Assembly (NCBI GenBank): GCA_017434525.1
Contig: JAFRFD010000009.1
Coordinates: 19,039-83,038, forward strand
DNA length: 64,000 nucleotides
From: Methanobrevibacter sp.
GTDB taxonomy: Archaea; Methanobacteriota; Methanobacteria; Methanobacteriales; Methanobacteriaceae
Reading direction: 5' to 3'
Under the pieces are notes generated by a model. That model saw only the letters and a list, made by a program, of their open reading frames with translations. It did no database searches and was not told the origin of the DNA. Positions 20,501 to 29,500 of the stretch are shown here, piece after piece (position 1 is the first letter of the stretch; the number at the start of each line of letters is the position of its first letter). The position numbers and the translations under genes were made by a program.

Positions 20501-23500
20501 CTTCAATCACATAAACGCCCGCAGCATTGAAAGCACAATTATTGATAGCGACAATAGTGAACTTGACCAGGTCAGTCACATTGACAACACCAGTTGTGAC
20601 ATTGACTGTCTTGTTTACAGTTAAATCCACATGAACTGTTGCATTGAGCGGAGTGATGTTGTCCTTATTGTTTGAAGGGTCTCTATCAGTTCCGTTACCT
20701 GTCACAATGACGACATTTTCAATGATACCGGAGTATGCGACTCTAGCAACGATTGTTAAGTTTGCATAATCGCCAGCATTCAGATTGCCGATATACCAGG
20801 TGAAACCGTTCCATTCACCAACAGTGGTGACATTGCTGATTAAAGCAAGTTTATCGCTTAACACTTCAGTTACGGTAACATTTGTAGCGTTACAAGGACC
20901 ATCATTGTAAACAGTGATATTGAACTGAATCACGTCAGTTACCCCAACGTCAATTGTAGTGACATTCACTGTCTTGTTGATTTGTAGGTCAAATAGAAGC
21001 ACTGAGGTAATATTCTTGATTTCAGCCCTGTTGTTGGATAGGTTAGTGTCCTTTTCTGTGCTGTTTACGACAACAACATTGGAAATGACTCCATCACTTA
21101 TCACCTGAGCATCAATTGTCAGGACTGCTGTGGATTTGTTGGCCAAATCACCAATATACCAGATACCATCAGTTACGTTATAATATCCGTTTGCTGTTAC
21201 ATTGTCAAGCAATTTGAGATGAGAGCTTAACACTTCGGTTACATTCACATTGGTTGCATTGCAAGGACCGTCATTATATACTGTAATGGTATATCTGATT
21301 TTGTCAAGCACATAGATTAAATCGGAAGTGACATTCACATCTTTTTTAATCTGCAAGTCAACAATAGGTATTGCGGTAATATTAGGGATTGTGTCATTGT
21401 TGTTTGATTTGTTGGTATCGTTTTCTGTGCTGTTTACTCTAACTGAATTAGTAATGTTTCCAACTGAAGTAACGTTGGCATAGATGACCAGCTGCCTCCA
21501 ATCGTTCTTAGCCAAGCTGCCGATATACCAAATACCCTTATCAACATTATAAATTGTGTTTCCGGTTGCATTATAATGGTCCAACTTAAGATGAGGACTT
21601 AATACTTCACTTACATTCACGTTAGTTGCATCACAAGGACCGTTATTCCTAACGATGATTGTGAACATTATTTGATCTCCAAACTCGACAATACCTGAAA
21701 CATTAGCCTCTTTGGAAATTTCCAAATCAACCACAGGCCTTGCGGTAATGTTTGGAATAGTGTAATTGTTATTGGATTCATTGGTATCGTTACCCCAACC
21801 AAATACTTTTACGTAATTTGAGAAATTGCCGACTTCCATTACACGAGCGACAATTGTCAAGGTAACGTTTTCACCAGCGTCCAAATTACCAATTACCCAA
21901 GTATTGCCACTATAGGTAGTGCCCCGACTTGCAACATGGGAACATTCCTCGAGATGTGAATCCAATGCTTCAAGCACGTAAACACCACTGGCATTACATG
22001 GACCGTTATTATAGGCTGTGATTGTGAACTCAACCAGGTCACTTACGTTGACAACACCGGTTGTAACGTTAACTGTCTTGTTTACACCTATATCAATGTG
22101 AGCTGATACACGAATAGGAGTGATATTATCCTTATTATTGCTGAGGTTAGTATCGATTTCATTACCGGTTACATTTACCTCATTTTCAATAATACCTGCA
22201 TATGCAATTTCTGCAAGGATTACTAAAGTAGCTCCTTCTCCACTATTTAAATTACCGATATACCAAGTGTAACCATCATATGTAGTGCCTAGAGGTTTAA
22301 CAATTTGGATTGGCCTGAGAATATCACTTAACGGTTCACAGACATACACACCAGTAGCATCACAAGAACCCGCATTATAAACCTCAATGGTGAACATGAT
22401 TTTCTCAGTAATGTCAATTTCAGTCCTGTCAACATCAACTGTTTTTTTAATCTGCAAGTCAACAATGTTTACTGCAGCAATATCATCAACATGATCTTGG
22501 TTATTGGACAAATCAGTGTCTTTTTCAGTACTGTTTACAATAACTCCATTTGAAATGGTTCCATTGCTTATCACTTGAGCAGTAATGGTCAAGACAGCTG
22601 TGGATTGATTGTTTAAAGTACCAATATACCAAATACCATCAGTTAAATTGTAATAACCATATTCAGTCTCATTTTTAATCAACTTAAGATGAGGACTCAA
22701 TACTTCACTGACATTCACATTGGTTGCATTACATGGACCTGCATTAAATACTGTAATTGTGTATTTGATGGTATCGGTCACATTAATGACCTTACCAGTG
22801 AAATTGGATTCTTTATCAATCTGCAAGTCAACAATAGGTAGCGCAGTAATGTTATCAATTTCATCTCTATTGTTGGATGTGTTTGTATCGTTTTCTGTGC
22901 CTGTTACAACAACCACATTGGAGATGTTACCTGCTGAAATCACTTGAGCCACAATGACCAAATCACGCCAGTCGTCTTTAGTCAGATTGCCGATATACCA
23001 AACACCTTCAGTTACATTATAACGGCCTCCACCCCATGTATTATATCTTATTAATTTAAGATGAGGGCTTAAAACCTCACTTACATTAACATTAGTTGCA
23101 GTACATGGACCTTTATTCCTAACAGTAATAGTGAATACGACCACATCAGTTACATTGACTGCCTTTGGATTTCCATCGACTGTCTTAGTGATTTCCAAAT
23201 CAATTGTGTTGATAGCTGTGAAGTTTTCGATGCTGTCATTGTTGTTTGATTTGTTTGTATCGTTATCATTACCGAAGATTGCAACCACATTGGAAATGTT
23301 TCCTTCTGAGATTACCTCAGCAATGATTGTCAAGTTATGGACTTCTCCACTGTTCAAATTACCTATAATCCAAGTGGCTCCATCATATTCGCCGATGGTT
23401 GTCACATTGGAGACATGTCTAAGATGAGGGCTTAAACGTTCACCTACATATACACCGGTTGCGTTACATGGACCGTTGTTTGTAACTGTAATGGTGAATT

Positions 23501-26500
23501 TAACCCTGTCAGTTACGCTGATAACACCAGAAACGTTAACGTCCTTGGTGACTTTCAAGTCAACATTAGCTACTGCAGTAATGTTTTTGATTTTAGCCAC
23601 GTTATTGGTATAATCAGTTTCGTTTTCAAATCCTGAAACGCGAACCACATTGGAAATGTTACCTGAATAGACCACTTTGGCAACAATGGTTAATGTTGCA
23701 TTTGTGCCGTTTGTCATGTTACCTATATTCCAGGTACCTCCACTATACTTGCCTTGAGAGGTAGTGTTGGAAATTATCTGCAAGTGATCGTCAACAAGTT
23801 CCTGTACAATGACACCTGTTGCATTGCAAGGACCGTCATTGAATACTTCAATGTCAAATTTGATTACATCAAGCACCGCAATAACATCTTTTGTAACGTT
23901 GACCTTCTTATTGATGCGCAAATCGACAATTGGCACTGCTGTGAAGTTGTGTGCGGAAGCATTGTTGTTGGTTTCATTGATGTCCTTTCCAAAGCTTGTT
24001 ACCCAAACAGTATTTGTTATAGGTCCCATGTGAACCACTTCGGCAATGATTGTCAATGTTTCAAAGTCATTCACATCCAACTCACCTATATACCAATAGC
24101 CACCTGTAAGATTGTATTCGCCTTTTGTCGCTTTGCTTTTGCTTAATCTAAGATATGGACTTAACCTTTCTGTCACATTTACATTATAAGCCACACTTGG
24201 ACCATGATTTGTCACTGTTATTGTGTATTTGATGATGTCAGTGACATTGACATAATCCGCTGTGATATTGACATCTTTTGCAATTTCCACATCATCATAT
24301 GGAAGCACTTCAAACAATGTCCAGTCAGTGTCTCCGGTATGGTTCAAGTCGCCTGCAAATGAAGCGGTCGCATTATACTTGCCTATGGCCAGGTCAGTGA
24401 TATTGTATTTTACTCCGGTACCGTTTTTAACATCAACTGTGAATGTTGTATGTGCGGTATCGTTGAATGTAACTGTGACTGTTCCGTTCAGGTTACCCCA
24501 TGCGCCGTCAGTCAACTCTATGAGAACTGTCTGGTTTTGAGCGTAGTATATAGGGGTGTATACATATATCTTGACGAGACTGCTGTTGGACAGTGTGTCC
24601 CTTAGATATGTGTAGTACCTGTCTGTCTTATGCACATATGCGAAATAATATGTTTCACCATCCTTGGCATCGAAAGTGTATTTGACCTTACCGTCCTTAT
24701 CTGTAGCAAGGTCCGCTGTATTTATCTGCACACCTTTATCATCATACATTTCAACAGTGACATTGATGTTTACTTCCCTGTCGCTTTGGGTTGGAGCACT
24801 GTCAGCTACTGTCTTGCCGTCAACTCCCCAATATGTTACGTTGGTACATGAAAGCGGATTGGTGGCCTCTTGCCAGATTGCGTTTAGGAGATTGTCAAAT
24901 CCTAAAAATATTGCACTGGTGTAATTATTGCCATCTTCATCCACACCGACATGCTTTTCAATGAACTTGTTTGAATTTGCCTGGTTGTCAAGAAGAACAT
25001 CATTTGCTAATGTGAACCTGTTGACTTTAGTGACATATATTGCAGAACCCTGGAATGCAGTGTTATTGATTAAATCGCTGCCTCTTACCCAGCTTGATCC
25101 GGATTTGTCAATGTAGTTATGGTAGATTGCACCACCTTTCTCTTCAGCTGTGTTGAATTCCATAATGGAATCGTCTATTTGGATATGGACGTTTTGAGAG
25201 AATATTGCTCCTCCTCTTTTAGCGCTGTTATGCTCGAACTCAGAAGTGGATACGATAATATCGCTTCCGATACCATATAAAGCACCACCATCCTTATTAG
25301 CTACATTTCCTGTAAATGAAGTGCCGGATATACGTCCGGTTACCTTATTGAAGTATAATCCTCCACCCAAATCAGCATTGTTTTCATTGAATGTGGAATT
25401 GTAAACCCAAACGCTGGTTGAACCTCTATATCTTTCAAGGAAAACTGCACCACCATAGGAAGTTCCATCATCTGTTGAAGCGCGTGAGCCTTCAACAGTA
25501 ATATTGTTCAATGTTACGGCATCCCTCAAGTAGATAGCACCACCATGAACATCACCATTGTTTTTATAAGCGCGTGCACCATCAATAGTGACATTACTCA
25601 ATTCACCAATAGTAGTTGAATAAATTGCACCACCATCAGCGCTGTTGGTTGAATTGATTACTTCTGTCTGGGAATAGGTGATTGAAATATTGGTTATGGT
25701 ACCAGGAGTACTGCCTTTCCAATATATTGCACCACCGTTACCGTTTGCATATGTGTTTGAAATGGTTGCATTGATTAAGGTACCTCCATATCCGTTCTGG
25801 TAGATTGCACCTCCTGCACCATTCATTTTCACGTTGGCGGAAGTCGCATTATCAATAATGATATTTGTCAATACACTATTGGAACCTCCGATGTAAATGG
25901 CACCACCATAATTGGTTTTTGCAGCAGTTTCATCGGTGTTTGCAGATGCTTCGAATATCCTGATATCATTCATGACACAGTTCCAACCGGCCACATATAT
26001 GGCACCACCGTCAGATATTCTTGAACCGGTGGAATGTGAGGATGATTTAAATATTGTTACGTTATTCAAATAACCGTCAGTACCTTTCCAATATATTGCA
26101 CCACCTTCGGCATTTTGTGTTGATGCGTTTTCGATTGACACATTGATTAAGGAACATTGAGCTCCTAATATTGCAATTGCACCACCAGGACCTTTAGCAA
26201 TTGTGGAATTCATTACGACGGAATTTGAGATTGTGATATTGGAATCTCCATTTACACCAAGGAGAATTGCTCCTCCACCTTCACCATATTTACCATCTAA
26301 ATCACCGACACGAGAATTGTAAATGTAACAGTGGTCGATTACGGAATTTTTAGCGGGACCCTCTTTCATCAATATTGATCCTCCACCGGCATTAGCCAGG
26401 TTTCCATCGAATGTATTGTTAAATACATATGAATTAGCCATCTGGTTTGCAATAGCTCCACCATATTTTCCTGCAGTGTTGTTATAGAATTGGCAATTGG

Positions 26501-29500
26501 ACATGTTTAAATTATAACTGTTACCACGTTGGTCACCAGTATAAAGTGCTCCACCGTCAGCATTTGCTGTGTTGTTGATAAACAGACAGTTATTTATTTT
26601 ACTGTCACGTGTTTGGAACCAGTTAAGAGCACCACCATGTCTTCCGGCCGCTGTGTTGTTGATGAAAACTGAATCCTGAATCAAACCTCCGGAACCTATA
26701 TATCCAGCGGTGTTGGATGCAGTCCAGTGAATTGCACCTCCACCTTTGCTAGTACCATAACAGATGTTGTTGGTGAATGTTGAACCTATAATTGAATCGT
26801 CACCGTGTCCACCAATCCAGTTAATTGCACCACCCTCAGTGTTCGCCTCGTTGTGGTCAAACCATGAATAGTATACTGAGGCATTTGAACCACCGATATC
26901 CAAAGCACCACCACTTAGGGTCAATGCAGTGTTGTAGGTGAAATTGGAGTTGGAGAGAATTGTATCGTCACCGTGAACCATGATTGCTCCTGCAGTGTTA
27001 GCGGTGTTGTTGTTCAGATTACAATATGTGATTGTAGTATTTTGACCGTTGATGTAAATTGCACCACCTGTACCTGCCCGGGATAATGTGAAGTTGGAAT
27101 AGGCAACTGTTGTTCCTATATCATCAATGTAAATTGCACCTCCAATATTGCTCATACCGACAGTACAGTTATAGAAAGAAGAGTTCAATATGTCTGTTTT
27201 CGCACCGTCTACAACTATTGCTCCACCATTGCTTTTAGCGGAAACGTTATCAAAGCTGGATTCTCTTATTGTTGCTTCATCCCCTTTAACATAAATGGAA
27301 CCACCTGCATCTCTTGATGAACTGTTAATGAATGCGGATGTGTCAATTAAGGCATCTGCACCTTCAATGAAAATCTCTCCACCTTGGTATGCATTACCCC
27401 ATTCAAACTCGGAATCTTCGATAATGGTTCTTTCACCCTTGATGAAGATTGATCCACCACGAGCAGATTTGTTCGGAGCTTTGTTACTGCTAAAGTTAGA
27501 TGCGGAAATATGGGTGTCCGGACCATTGATATAAATAGCTCCCCCACCGTTGTTTGCTGAACTACCTTGAGCAATACAATCATCAAAATTACTTTCAGCT
27601 ATTTGAATACTTCCTTCTGCAACATAGATACCACCACCGTTTTCAGTAGCGATACATTCGCTAATATTGGATCCTGTAACGGAAGCACCCCATGCGGTAA
27701 GGTAAATTGCACCACCGTATTTGGAAGTACTTGCATTGAATGTGGAATCCTCAATCCTTGCGGAGTTACCGTATGCATAGATTGCTCCTCCACCTTCGGC
27801 TGCCTTACAGTTGTCGAAATCTGATTCCTTGATGACTGCATCTGATCCTTCGATATAGATTGCTCCACCAAGAGCCTTATTATTTTTAGAGTTAGCTTCA
27901 GCGGAAGTGAAGTTTGACTTTTCGATGAGAGTATTTTCACCTTTTATATATATTGCTCCACCATTGTGGTTGGTAACCTTGCTTCTTAGGAAATTGCTTT
28001 CTGAAATGTTAGCATTTGCTCCTGCCACATAAATCGCTCCACCGTAATCCCTGGCGGTGATGTCTGTGAAATTGGATTTTGATATGGTTGTGTTGACACC
28101 GTCCACATAGATTGCACCACCTTGGTAAGCTTCACTGTCCTTGAAAGTGGAACTGTCTATGACTGCGTTAGCACCGCTTACATGAATGACCCCACCTAAA
28201 CGTGAGTCACAGTCATCAAAATTACATCCTAAAATCCTGGTGCCCTCACCTTCAACCTCAATCGCTCCACCATGAGAATACTGATCTCCTAAAGCGTTAC
28301 AACTGGTGAAATTTGAAAGGGAAATTGTAGCATTTGCACCGTTTACATATATTGCACCACCATTAAGTTTGGTAGATTTTGAATTTTCAAAAGTGTCGTT
28401 GACAATTATGGCATTCGGTCCCCATACAGCTATGGCACCACCATAATTTACAGCAGAACCTTCTGAGAAATCGGAATTTGAAATAATTGCATTTGCACCA
28501 TTCACATTAATGGCACCACCGGTACCTCCCAAGGAAGAAACAGCAGTGTTTTGCCTGAATTTTGAATTGTCCACAATTGTGTCATTACCATCGATATATA
28601 TTGCACCACCGACAAGACCTTTAGTGTTTGTAAATGATGAATTTGTGATGTTTGCATCGTTACCTGCTATATAAATGGCACCACCACGATGGTCGCCAAC
28701 TGTTACATCAACACGACAGTTATTAAATTCAGAATCGACAACATGAGTATTGTTACCAATGATGTATATCGCACCACCATTACCATTGGTGGATGTACAA
28801 TCGTCAAAGACAGAATTTAATACATTTACATCATTTCCTGTGATGAATAAAGCTCCACCGTCGACTACAGCGGAACTTTTAGTGAAATTAGATTTTTCTA
28901 TTGTAACATTTGAACCTGTAAGACAGATTGTTCCACCTTTGGAATTGGAACGTGTGCCGTCTGTAGGGTCAATGTCGCTTATTCCCTTGTTGTTTACACA
29001 TGTAATGTTATAGAGAAGACCATTGTCCCCTTCCCAGTATATTGCACCACCGTCATCACCAGCAGTGTTGCCGGTGAAAGTGGAATTGGACAAAGTACAA
29101 TCGTCACCTGCAATGTATAAAGCAGCACCATCCAAATTAGCCTTATTGTTTGTGAATTTGCCGTTGTTGATGGTTGCATTGTTACCTTCCACATAGATGA
29201 CCCCACCAGACAAGTTGGCATAACAATTATTAAAATCACAATCTAAAATTTTGGTATTGTTTCCAATGATATATATTGCACCACCGTTGGTACTGTTGGA
29301 CCTACAGTCATCAAATATACAATCTAATACGTTAACATCATTTCCTGTGATAAATAAAGCTCCACCGTCAACTACAGTAAAACTTTTTGTAAAACTAGAT
29401 TTTTCTATTGTAACATTTGAACCTGTAAGACAGATTGTTCCACCTTTGGAATTGGAACGAGTACCGTCTGTAGGGTCAATGTCACTTATACCCTTATTGT

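Noticed and set aside
27599..27940. 113-codon minus-strand open frame within the 5404-aa adhesin
   Set aside because: Out-of-frame shadow of the beta-helix repeats, with no ribosome binding site or protein-like pattern.
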